The position numbers and the translations under genes are program-made. From Actinomycetes bacterium (GTDB lineage: Bacteria > Actinomycetota > Acidimicrobiia > Acidimicrobiales > RAAP-2), in the NCBI GenBank assembly GCA_021826655.1, contig JAKAZC010000009.1, positions 1-21,373 on the forward strand: a DNA stretch of 21,373 nucleotides, given 5' to 3'. Below, piece after piece: positions 1 to 6,013 of the stretch. Numbering within the stretch: the first letter of the stretch is position 1; each line of letters starts with the position of its first letter. The notes beneath the pieces are model-generated. The model was given only the letters and a program-made list of their open reading frames with translations. It did not search any database and had not been told where the DNA came from.

Positions 1-5
1 TCCGT

Positions 6-365
6 TCAGCCGGGGGGCCAGTCGAACGACCGCCCGCCGAGCAGGTGGAGGTGGAGGTGCGGCACCGTGTTCGAGGCGTCGGGGCCGACGTTGAACGTGA
101 GCCGGTAGCCGCGGTCCTCGCCACCGATCCCCTCGGCGTCGGCGACCGCACGGGCCGCCATCAGCAGCGCCGCGACGTCGTCGGCATCGGCGGGTCCCAC
201 CGTGCCGGCGTTGACGATGTGGTTCCGCGGCACGACGAGGACGTGCACCGGGGCCTGTGGGGCGATGTCCCGGAAGGCCACGGTGCGCTCGTCGCGCCGT
301 ACCACGTCGGCCGGGACCTCGCCCGCGACGATCCCGCAGAACAGGCAGTCCGGATCGGTCGTCAC
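6..365 (-). CDS. HIT family hydrolase (HINT-like)
   Basis: Histidine triad protein of the HINT branch, which hydrolyses purine nucleoside phosphoramidates or related nucleotides in the cytoplasm. From the GTG at 365 it is 119 residues, the usual HINT size. A CLFC motif (Cys7, Cys10) near the N-terminus matches the zinc-binding CxxC of many bacterial HIT proteins, with His49 in VPRNHI. The catalytic triad HLHLHLL is at 103-109. The start at 365 is preferred because it leaves a G-rich Shine-Dalgarno-like stretch upstream (GGGGGGTGAG) and avoids overlap with the upstream gene ending at 376; an in-frame GTG at 425 would add 20 Pro/Gly-rich residues. It is the last gene of a probable operon behind the BldD-like and small HTH genes. 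Family assignment is secure; substrate is not known. Confidence 0.9.
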   Translation of the reverse strand: MTTDPDCLFCGIVAGEVPADVVRRDERTVAFRDIAPQAPVHVLVVPRNHIVNAGTVGPADADDVAALLMAARAVADAEGIGGEDRGYRLTFNVGPDASNTVPHLHLHLLGGRSFDWPPG

Positions 366-375
366 CGGCCCCCGC

Positions 376-681
376 TCACCCCCCGGCCACCAACGGCCGG
401 CGGGCGGCCCCGTCTCCGTCGGCACGCCCCTCCCCGTGGACGACCCGGGTCGGACCCTTGACCTCGGGGTACAGGTGCTCGAGGCTGCCCGGCACGATGC
501 GGCTCGACTCGATGAAGGCGTCGACGTCGGCCTCCTTCAGCCGGATGACCCTACCGAACTTGTAGGCGGCCAGGCCGCCCTCGTCGATGAAGCGGTAGAG
601 GCTGCGCAGGGTGACCCCGAGGCGCTCCGCCGCCTCCTTGGTGCTCAGCCAGCTGATCGGGTCACGGACCGCGTCGACCAT
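376..681 (-). CDS. Small excisionase/MerR-type helix-turn-helix DNA-binding protein
   Basis: A 101-residue protein with one winged helix-turn-helix of the excisionase (HTH_17) type at residues 12-58: STKEAAERLGV, then SLYRFIDEGGLAAYKFGR and the wing IRLKEADVDAFIES. This fold is shared by phage excisionases, BldC and MerR DNA-binding domains. The C-terminal 40 residues are low in hydrophobics and rich in Gly, Arg and Ala, likely disordered. The ATG at 681 overlaps the TGA of the upstream BldD-like gene by one base (TGATG), so translation is very probably coupled. No integrase or phage gene is nearby, so a chromosomal regulatory role with the BldD homologue is more likely than excision; that is inference. 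It resembles BldC only at fold level and I do not assign that name. Confidence 0.85.
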   Translation of the reverse strand: MVDAVRDPISWLSTKEAAERLGVTLRSLYRFIDEGGLAAYKFGRVIRLKEADVDAFIESSRIVPGSLEHLYPEVKGPTRVVHGEGRADGDGAARRPLVAGG

Positions 682-1274
682 CAGACGGCGACGAGCAGCC
701 CGAGCTCGTCCAGGCGGGCACCCATGCTGTCCGGGGTGACCCCGAACAGGCAGGCGATGGCCCGCACGTCCTCGGCCCGGATGGTGATCATCCGGCCGTT
801 GAAGTCCTGGCGGTGCACCTGGATCATGCTCAGGAACCGGCGCAGCAGGTCACGCTCGGGACCACTCACCGTGTGGAGCTTGGTCAGGTCGATGGCGACC
901 TTGTCGGGAACGGTCGAGGCCGGCGCTGGCCCGCGCCCGTTGGTGGACCGGACCTCCGACGAGCCCGACGCACCCCACCGGCCGGCGGGCGACGCGTCGT
1001 CGTTGGGCAGCAGCTGGTCCACCGGCACGTCGTAGAGCTTGGCCAGTCGCTGCAGCCGGGGCACCGAAATGGCCCGTTCCCCCCGTTCGTAGGCACCGAG
1101 CACGGACGCCTTGAACTCCTGTTCGGACATCGCCTCCACCGCCTGGAGGGAGAGCCGCATCTGCTTGCGCATCGCCCGCAGCCGCGAGCCGACGGCACGG
1201 GCATAGGCGACCCGGGCCGCCTCTTCCTGCTCGTCGTCGTCCACTGCGACGACCACCTTCTCCGTCACGGTCAT
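681..1274 (-). CDS. bldD: BldD-like c-di-GMP-responsive transcriptional regulator
   Basis: A 197-residue protein with the BldD layout. Residues 26-90 form an XRE-type HTH (RLRAMRKQMRLSLQAVEAMS, then GAYERGERAISVPRLQRLAKLYDVPVDQLLP), followed by a Gly/Ser/Pro linker and a C-terminal domain beginning KVAIDLTKL. That domain carries Arg155-Gln-Asp157, eight residues, then Arg166-x-x-Asp169, the RXD-X8-RXXD signature by which Streptomyces BldD binds tetrameric cyclic di-GMP. In Streptomyces BldD represses development genes when loaded with c-di-GMP. There is an acidic N-terminal extension of about 24 residues compared with Streptomyces BldD. The ATG at 1274 has a good Shine-Dalgarno (GGAGGG) 7 bases upstream; the frame stays open to 1865 but that part overlaps rsmE antisense. 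First gene of the operon with the small HTH and HIT genes. Confidence 0.88.
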   Translation of the reverse strand: MTVTEKVVVAVDDDEQEEAARVAYARAVGSRLRAMRKQMRLSLQAVEAMSEQEFKASVLGAYERGERAISVPRLQRLAKLYDVPVDQLLPNDDASPAGRWGASGSSEVRSTNGRGPAPASTVPDKVAIDLTKLHTVSGPERDLLRRFLSMIQVHRQDFNGRMITIRAEDVRAIACLFGVTPDSMGARLDELGLLVAV

Positions 1275-1432
1275 GGTCAAGCCCTCCGCTCCCACCGATT
1301 GTGCCCCTCGAGCCCGGATCCGCTGACCGAACCCATTGTCGAGCTTCTGTCCCACGTAGCGTGACCGGAGCCGCAGCCCCTCACCTGCCGTGCGACTTTG
1401 CCTCGAACCCCAGTTTTCCTCACGGAGCGTGG

Positions 1433-2236
1433 TTACGCAAGGGGTAGAACGACCCCGTTGCGCAGCGCGCACAGGAGGGCTCCGGCGGTGACGGCGGCCG
1501 TCTCGGCCCGGAGGACGTGTGGGCCGAGGCCCACCGTCGGTCCGAATCGATCGCGCTCGCTCGGGTCCCAGCCGCCTTCGGGGCCCACGGCCAGGACCGG
1601 CCGGTCGAGGCCAGGGGCCACGCCGCCGGCATCGGCGAGGGCGACTGCCGACCCGACCACGGTGGCCAACTCCTCCAGACGGCAGACGGCGGTGACCTCC
1701 GGCAGGTCGGCCCGCCGGCACTGCGCGGCCGCCTCGCGGACGACCCGACGCAGGCGTTCGAGCGACCTCGAAGCCCGGTCCCCCTCCCACAGCACCACCG
1801 AGCGTGAGGTCCGCAGGGGAACGATCCGGTCGACACCGAGTTCCGTGAGCTTCTGGACGACCCACTCGGGACGGTCACCCTTGGTCGGGGCGAAGGCCAC
1901 CGTCACGCCGGGATCGGACGGAGGCCCGACCACGGCCGGCCCGTCGGGCACGAGCAGCGCCGCCGGATCGGCCCGCCGCGACCCCTTGGCCGGGGCCGAA
2001 GGGGCGATCCGGCACGGCACCCAGCGTCCGGCACCGTCGGCGGCGATGACCGACTCGCCCGGGCGCAGGCGGAGGACGTCGAGTAGATGGTGGACATCGG
2101 TGTCGTCGACCACCGGTGCATCGGGTTCGGACACGAACACCTGGGCAACGGCGGCCACCAACAGCGGATGAGGTGCACGAGGGATGGGGGCACGCCCGCC
2201 GGTCGGGCCCTCCTGCCCCGTGGCGCCGGGGACCAC
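1433..2236 (-). CDS. rsmE: 16S rRNA m3U1498 methyltransferase RsmE
   Basis: SPOUT-class methyltransferase that methylates N3 of U1498 in 16S rRNA of the assembled 30S subunit. From GTG 2236 it is 267 residues. The N-terminal PUA-like domain contains HHLLDVLRLRPGESV (49-63). The SPOUT domain holds the family marks KLTELGVDRIVPLRTSRS (129-145), the AdoMet-loop GPEGGWDPSE (218-227) and the knot segment LGPHVLRAETAAV (237-249). The frame stays open far upstream antisense-free but in the dnaJ region, so the N-terminus is uncertain: GTG 2236, two bases after the dnaJ stop, is the most compact choice. The DnaJ-RsmE order is common in bacteria and suggests the gene is heat-shock co-transcribed from the CIRCE-controlled hrcA promoter. 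Confidence 0.93.
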   Translation of the reverse strand: MVPGATGQEGPTGGRAPIPRAPHPLLVAAVAQVFVSEPDAPVVDDTDVHHLLDVLRLRPGESVIAADGAGRWVPCRIAPSAPAKGSRRADPAALLVPDGPAVVGPPSDPGVTVAFAPTKGDRPEWVVQKLTELGVDRIVPLRTSRSVVLWEGDRASRSLERLRRVVREAAAQCRRADLPEVTAVCRLEELATVVGSAVALADAGGVAPGLDRPVLAVGPEGGWDPSERDRFGPTVGLGPHVLRAETAAVTAGALLCALRNGVVLPLA

Positions 2237-2238
2237 GG

Positions 2239-3381
2239 TCAGCTGAGAGCCGAGCGGAGCTTGGAGAAGAGGCCTTCGTGGTGCGGTGCCTCGCCCAGCT
2301 CCTCCGAGCGGGCCACGGCCAGGGCGATCAGCAGCTCCCGTTGGTGGTCGTCGAGATCGGTCGGGGTGTCGACCTGCACGTGCACGAACAGGTCGCCGCG
2401 GCCCCGACCCCGGCCCGGCAATTTCGGCACCCCCAGTCCCTTGAGGTTCAACACGGTGCCGCTCTGGGTGCCGATGGCGATGGCCAGGTCCCGGGTGTCG
2501 TCGAGGGTGGCGAAGGGAATGCTCCCACCGAGTGCGGCCAGCGCCACGGGCACGTGCACGGTGGCGTGCAGATCGACGTCGGATCGCTGGAACACGTCGT
2601 CCTGTGCCACGGCCAGGTGGACGAACAGCGCCCCGTTGGGCCCTCCTCGGAACCCGGCGGGCCCGTGGCCGGCGAGCCGCAGGGTGGAACCGTCGTCCAC
2701 CCCGGGCGGGATGTCGACGGTGAGGGTGCGGGTCTCGGATCGCCGCCCTTCGCCGCGGCAGTCGGCGCACGGGGACTCCACGGACTGGCCGGTCCCCTGG
2801 CAGCGGGTGCACGGGACCGCGGTGATGACCTGCCCGAGGATCGACTGTCGCACCCGGCGCAGCTCCCCGGCGCCGTTGCACTCGGGACACCGCACCGCCG
2901 TCGTCCCGGGTTGCGCGCCGGTCCCCTCGCACGTGTCGCAGTGCACCGGCGTCGTCACGTCCACCTGGCGCTGGACCCCGAAGACGGCGTCGCGGAAGCT
3001 GAGGTCGACCACCAGCTCGGCGTCCGGGCCCGGCATCGGGCCAGTCCGCCGCCGCCCGCCGGCGGCTCCGCCCATGCCGTTGAAGAAGGCGTCGAACAGG
3101 TCACCCAGTCCGCCGGAGCCGAACGGATCGCCCCCGGTCGGGCCGCCGGCACCCGGACCGAAGACACCGGCATGGCCGAAACGGTCGTAGCGGGCGCGGC
3201 GCTCGGGGTCGCTCAGGACCTCGTACGCCAGGCTGACCTCCTTGAAGTGCTCGCCGTCGTCGTCTCCGTGATTCGCGTCGGGATGGTGCGCACGGGCCTT
3301 GGACCGGTAGGCGCGCTTCAGTTCGTCATCGGTGGCGTCCCGTCCGACTCCGAGGAGCTCGTAGAGGTCGGCATCGGTCAT
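2239..3381 (-). CDS. dnaJ: Chaperone protein DnaJ (type I Hsp40)
   Basis: Co-chaperone that delivers unfolded clients to DnaK and stimulates its ATPase. The 380 residues show the complete type I order: J-domain at 1-68 with the DnaK-contacting HPD at 33-35, a Gly/Phe-rich region at about 68-115 (GHAGVFGPGAGG, DPFGSGG), a zinc-binding region with four CxxCxGxG modules (CDTCEGTG 148, CPECNGAG 165, CTRCQGTG 191, CADCRGEG 205) and the C-terminal substrate-binding domain. The ATG start overlaps the hrcA stop by four bases (ATGA), so translation is coupled. Location behind hrcA and without dnaK or grpE matches the second DnaJ paralogue (DnaJ2 type) of actinobacteria; the dnaK-linked copy would be elsewhere in the genome. 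Confidence 0.96.
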   Translation of the reverse strand: MTDADLYELLGVGRDATDDELKRAYRSKARAHHPDANHGDDDGEHFKEVSLAYEVLSDPERRARYDRFGHAGVFGPGAGGPTGGDPFGSGGLGDLFDAFFNGMGGAAGGRRRTGPMPGPDAELVVDLSFRDAVFGVQRQVDVTTPVHCDTCEGTGAQPGTTAVRCPECNGAGELRRVRQSILGQVITAVPCTRCQGTGQSVESPCADCRGEGRRSETRTLTVDIPPGVDDGSTLRLAGHGPAGFRGGPNGALFVHLAVAQDDVFQRSDVDLHATVHVPVALAALGGSIPFATLDDTRDLAIAIGTQSGTVLNLKGLGVPKLPGRGRGRGDLFVHVQVDTPTDLDDHQRELLIALAVARSEELGEAPHHEGLFSKLRSALS

Positions 3382-4442
3382 CGGGCCACCTCCCCGAGGC
3401 GCTCACCCAGGCGGTCACCCACCACCCGGGCGGCGGCCAGCGCCAGCGGATAGTTCATCCGGGTGGGCCCGAGCAGACCGATGGTCCCGGCTTCGATGCC
3501 GTCCACCGACACGGGCATGACCACGATGGCGCACGACGCGAGGGGCTCCACGCCGTGCTCGGTCCCGATGGCCACGGTGAGGCCCGTGTCGAGGATATCG
3601 CGCAGGAGTGACACGACGACCAGCTGCTGCTCCAGGATGGTCAGGACCGAACGCACGGTATCGACGGCGTCGAAGGCGTCGGCCATGCGCGACGATCCGC
3701 CCACGAAGAGCTGATCGTGCCCGTCGTCCTCGCCGAGGGCACGCAGTGCGTTCACCCCGGACGCCACCACCGCGTCGACCACGGCACTGCCGCTGGGCGA
3801 CGCCGAGGGCGCCACCTGGGCCAGGGGCGACCCCAGTGCGTGGACGGCGAGCCGGCCACCGGCCTCGGATACGACCGTTTCATCGGCCTCCTCGGGCAGT
3901 TCGATGGACTGCTTCTGCACCGCTCCGTCGGCCAACACGACCACGACGAGGGCCAGTCGGTGGCCCAGGCACACCAGCTGGACCGAGCGGACGGCGGCGG
4001 ACTCGTGGGACGGGCCGACCACCATCGCGGTGCAGTCGGTCAGGTCGGCGAGGAGGCCCGAGGTGCGTTCGAGCATCTCCTCGATCTCACCGTGGGCATG
4101 GTCGAAGAACTCGCGGACCTGGTGGCGACCGCCCGGGTCGAGCGGACCTGGTCCGCCGAGCTGGTCGACGAAGAACCGGTATCCCTTGTCGGTCGGGATC
4201 CGCCCGGCGCTGGTGTGGGGCTGGGTGAGGTAGCCGTCACGCTCGAGTGCGGCCATGTCGGAGCGGACGGTGGCCGAGGACACGCTGACGCCGGGAGCGT
4301 CCACCACGTGCTGGGAGCCGACGGGCTGGGCCGAACCGATGTATTCGTTCACGACCGCGTTCAGGATCGCCGCCTTGCGGGCGTCGAGATCCTCGGCACC
4401 GGGGTGCGTCGGGTCGGTGGGCTGGTCGTCGCTGGTGGGCAT
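3378..4442 (-). CDS. hrcA: Heat-inducible transcription repressor HrcA
   Basis: Repressor that binds CIRCE operators upstream of chaperone genes and is folded active by GroEL. The 354 residues carry the N-terminal winged helix with the hallmark SSATVRSDMAALERDGYL followed by HTSAGRIPTDKGYRFFVD, then the GAF-like central domain and a dimerisation region ending in IGLLGPTRMNYPLALAAARVVGD. I use the ATG at 4442; an in-frame TTG at 4454 would add four residues, and neither has a clear Shine-Dalgarno. A CIRCE element lies 59 bases upstream (4501-4527), so the gene is autoregulated and heat inducible together with dnaJ and rsmE. The N-terminal 15 residues are Asp/Pro/Thr rich and probably disordered. 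Confidence 0.95.
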   Translation of the reverse strand: MPTSDDQPTDPTHPGAEDLDARKAAILNAVVNEYIGSAQPVGSQHVVDAPGVSVSSATVRSDMAALERDGYLTQPHTSAGRIPTDKGYRFFVDQLGGPGPLDPGGRHQVREFFDHAHGEIEEMLERTSGLLADLTDCTAMVVGPSHESAAVRSVQLVCLGHRLALVVVVLADGAVQKQSIELPEEADETVVSEAGGRLAVHALGSPLAQVAPSASPSGSAVVDAVVASGVNALRALGEDDGHDQLFVGGSSRMADAFDAVDTVRSVLTILEQQLVVVSLLRDILDTGLTVAIGTEHGVEPLASCAIVVMPVSVDGIEAGTIGLLGPTRMNYPLALAAARVVGDRLGERLGEVAR

Positions 4443-4500
4443 GGTGGTCGCCAACGGTCGGGGTCGACCGGGGAGGGCCCCTCGGACACTCCGACCGCTG

Positions 4501-4527
4501 TTGGCACTCCATCCTAGTGAGTGCTTA
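4501..4527. promoter_or_regulatory. CIRCE operator of hrcA-dnaJ-rsmE
   Basis: Inverted repeat TTGGCACTC-N9-GAGTGCTTA, differing from the CIRCE consensus TTAGCACTC-N9-GAGTGCTAA by one base in each arm and keeping the 9-base spacer exactly. It lies upstream of hrcA, the expected place for HrcA autoregulation. Confidence 0.95.
4511..4516 (-). promoter_or_regulatory. -10 box of hrcA promoter inside CIRCE spacer
   Basis: Reads TAGGAT on the minus strand and sits within the 9-base spacer of the CIRCE element, so HrcA bound to CIRCE would directly occlude RNA polymerase. No convincing -35 hexamer is visible. Implied transcript leader is about 60 bases. Confidence 0.6.
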
Positions 4528-4551
4528 CGGGTTCCGGCCGACCACCCGCCC

Positions 4552-4582
4552 GACGACGGCCGTAGCCGGGCCTGGCGTCGTC
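4552..4582 (-). terminator. Hairpin at end of DtxR-family gene
   Basis: Arms GACGACG (4552-4558) and CGTCGTC (4576-4582) can pair, with a nested GGCC/GGCC pairing in the loop. The outer arm overlaps the stop codon of the gene. No T-tract follows, which is common for GC-rich actinobacterial terminators. Confidence 0.45.
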
Positions 4583-5240
4583 AGGCCGTGGCGATGAACA
4601 TGCGCTCGGTCATGGCCGGACCCAGGGCGATGGCGGCGTCGCCGAGGATGAGCGTCAGGGTACCGTCGGGCGCACGGGACTGCACCATGGCCGTGGTACC
4701 CGGCGTCAGACCGTTGTCACCCAGATAGGAGAGGGAGTCGGCTTCGTGCTCGACGCTCTCGGTGATCCGGACCAGGCGCACCCGGTCGCCCGGTTGCGCG
4801 TCGGCCAGCCGGCGCTGCCCGGCGCCGTCGGGGGTGACCCCGGGGATGGGGTTGCCGTGCGGGCAGGTGGCCGGGTTGTCGAGCAGGACCACGAGCCGGG
4901 CCTCGACGTCGTCGCTGATGACGTGCTCCCAGCGGCCGGCCTCGATGTGGGCCTTGTCCCAGTCCAGGCCGATGATGTCGACCAGGAGGCGCTCGGCCAA
5001 CCGGTGCTTGCGGACCACGCCTTCGGCCAGGGCGGTACCCGCCGGGGTCATGGAGATACGACGACCGGTCCTGGCGATCAGTCCGTCGGACTCGAGTCGG
5101 TCGAGCATCTCGGACACCGAGGGTGCCGCCTTGTCCAGTCGATCGGCCAGACGCGCCTGGATCACCGGGATCCCCTCCTCCTCGAGGGCGAAGATCGTCT
5201 CGAGGTACTCCTCGACCGGCGGGTGGAAGCGGTCAAGCAC
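4581..5240 (-). CDS. DtxR/IdeR/MntR-family metal-dependent repressor
   Basis: A 219-residue metalloregulator with the full DtxR layout: winged helix (residues 6-66, APSVSEMLDRLESDGLIAR), dimerisation and metal domain (MTPAGTALAEGVVRKHRLAERLLVDIIGLDWDKAHIEAGRWEHVISDDVE) and a C-terminal SH3-like domain. Family members repress iron or manganese uptake genes when metal-loaded. Ancillary-site ligands His79, Glu83 and His98 are present at DtxR numbering, as are Glu105 and His106, but the primary-site Cys102 is Gly and the position of Met10 is Glu11. The GTG start at 5240 is preceded by TAGGAT and six bases, suggesting a leaderless transcript. Divergent from the small protein gene at 5397. Family is sure; metal specificity is open. 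Confidence 0.92.
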   Translation of the reverse strand: MLDRFHPPVEEYLETIFALEEEGIPVIQARLADRLDKAAPSVSEMLDRLESDGLIARTGRRISMTPAGTALAEGVVRKHRLAERLLVDIIGLDWDKAHIEAGRWEHVISDDVEARLVVLLDNPATCPHGNPIPGVTPDGAGQRRLADAQPGDRVRLVRITESVEHEADSLSYLGDNGLTPGTTAMVQSRAPDGTLTLILGDAAIALGPAMTERMFIATA

Positions 5241-5246
5241 GGCCTG

Positions 5247-5252
5247 ATCCTA
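5247..5252 (-). promoter_or_regulatory. -10 box of DtxR-family gene (leaderless candidate)
   Basis: TAGGAT on the minus strand, followed by six bases (CAGGCC) and the GTG start codon. That spacing would put the transcription start on or next to the GTG. No Shine-Dalgarno is visible in the short gap. Confidence 0.6.
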
Positions 5253-5384
5253 CGGCACCACGGGCGGCGGTGGCCCGGTGGCCCCGGCGGGCACCCGTCA
5301 GCCCGTCCGGTCCCCTGCCCCGGCCACCACCACGTCGTGACCGTCGCCGGCTGTCCTCCCGGCCGCCGGAAGCGGACCGGGAGG

Positions 5385-5390
5385 TACGGT
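5385..5390 (+). promoter_or_regulatory. -10 box of the 140-residue protein gene (leaderless candidate)
   Basis: TACGGT followed by six bases (GGGCCG) and the GTG at 5397, the same geometry as the divergent DtxR-family gene. Confidence 0.5.
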
Positions 5391-5396
5391 GGGCCG

Positions 5397-5819
5397 GTGG
5401 ACACCACCCCGGGCCCTGATCCCGGCGACCCCGACCCGCCGGCGGCCGCCGGAGTGGCCTCGAGCAGTTGCGCGGACGACGAGGTGCCCGGGATCGACCT
5501 GGCCCCCGGGTCGGGGGACGCCACCTCCCCAGACCCGGGCCCCCATGATCCACTGGGGTTCCAGGGGTGGATGAAACGGTCGGCCACCGGCGCGGTGCTC
5601 TCGGGCATCGCACTCGGGCTGCAGCAGGCCCTCGAACCCAAGCGCGAGTTGCCCGCCTTCGTCATGGAGGCTCCGGGCGAGCCCGACGACCCCGATGCTC
5701 CCATCGTCTGGCACTTCGACCCGGACGACCCGACCAAGACGGTCGCCGTCGTCCGCCCTCCCGTGCCGGGCGGCCCACCGATGCCCCCAGCGGACGCCGA
5801 CCCGTCGACCGACGCCTAG
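5397..5819 (+). CDS. Small protein of unknown function, acidic Pro-rich ends
   Basis: A 140-residue protein I cannot assign to a named family. The first 60 residues are rich in Pro, Asp and Gly and look disordered (DTTPGPDPGDPDPPAAAG). The middle is the ordered part: GWMKRSATGAVLSGIALGLQQALEP, an amphipathic or weakly membrane-associating helix, followed by ELPAFVMEAPGEPDDPDAPIVWHFDPDDPTKTVAVVRP, a short beta-type segment. The tail is again Pro/Asp rich. The pattern of an ordered core with an EAPGEP and a DPDDP motif looks conserved-type, but I can make no functional claim. The start is chosen from the GTG six bases after a TACGGT box; the frame is open upstream but there it overlaps the DtxR-family gene antisense. 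Codon third positions are strongly G/C, consistent with coding. Confidence 0.65.
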   Translation: MDTTPGPDPGDPDPPAAAGVASSSCADDEVPGIDLAPGSGDATSPDPGPHDPLGFQGWMKRSATGAVLSGIALGLQQALEPKRELPAFVMEAPGEPDDPDAPIVWHFDPDDPTKTVAVVRPPVPGGPPMPPADADPSTDA

Positions 5820-5940
5820 GCGCGACCGATGGCAGGTCGGCCGACACGGCGGTGGAACAGGGCCCGGGTTCCCACCCACGGTGAAGTCACGTGGATCACC
5901 AGGGAACCTCCTGGTCACCGCCGCGTTCCGGCCGCACCGC

Positions 5941-5946
5941 TACTGT
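5941..5946 (+). promoter_or_regulatory. -10 box upstream of tandem hydrolase gene
   Basis: TACTGT, followed seven bases later by an ATG (5954) that opens a 19-codon reading frame rather than the hydrolase frame. Transcription would begin at or just before that ATG. Confidence 0.45.
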
Positions 5947-5953
5947 GGCGGCC

Positions 5954-6013
5954 ATGGCGTCCGGACCGCGTGCACTGGCGTGCAGGATCAAGTCGCGTTG
6001 GGAACGGTGTTGA
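5954..6013 (+). CDS. Putative leaderless upstream ORF (19 codons)
   Basis: Reads MASGPRALACRIKSRWERC and stop. The ATG is seven bases after a TACTGT box, so the transcript could be leaderless with this ORF first. Its TGA (6011-6013) overlaps an in-frame TTG (6010) and sits next to GTG 6007, the candidate hydrolase starts, which would permit termination-reinitiation coupling. The peptide has two Cys, one as the last residue. It is short enough to occur by chance, so this is a candidate only. Confidence 0.3.
   Translation: MASGPRALACRIKSRWERC

Noticed and set aside
376..681. Assignment as a phage excisionase or as BldC
   Set aside because: No integrase, attachment site or phage gene is present, and similarity to BldC is only at the level of the shared fold.
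681..1865. N-terminal extension of the bldD-like frame upstream of 1274
   Set aside because: The added residues are Arg/Gly/Pro-rich, unlike any BldD, overlap rsmE on the same strand, and ATG 1274 has a good ribosome-binding site.
2237..2932. Extension of the rsmE frame into dnaJ
   Set aside because: It lies in another frame of the well-defined dnaJ gene and has low-complexity Arg/Pro composition.
2116..3453. Long plus-strand open frame opposite dnaJ
   Set aside because: Antisense shadow caused by high GC; no recognisable domain, while the minus strand encodes complete DnaJ.
4746..5396. Plus-strand open frame upstream of GTG 5397
   Set aside because: Antisense to the DtxR-family gene; only the part from 5397 onward lies outside it and has independent start signals.
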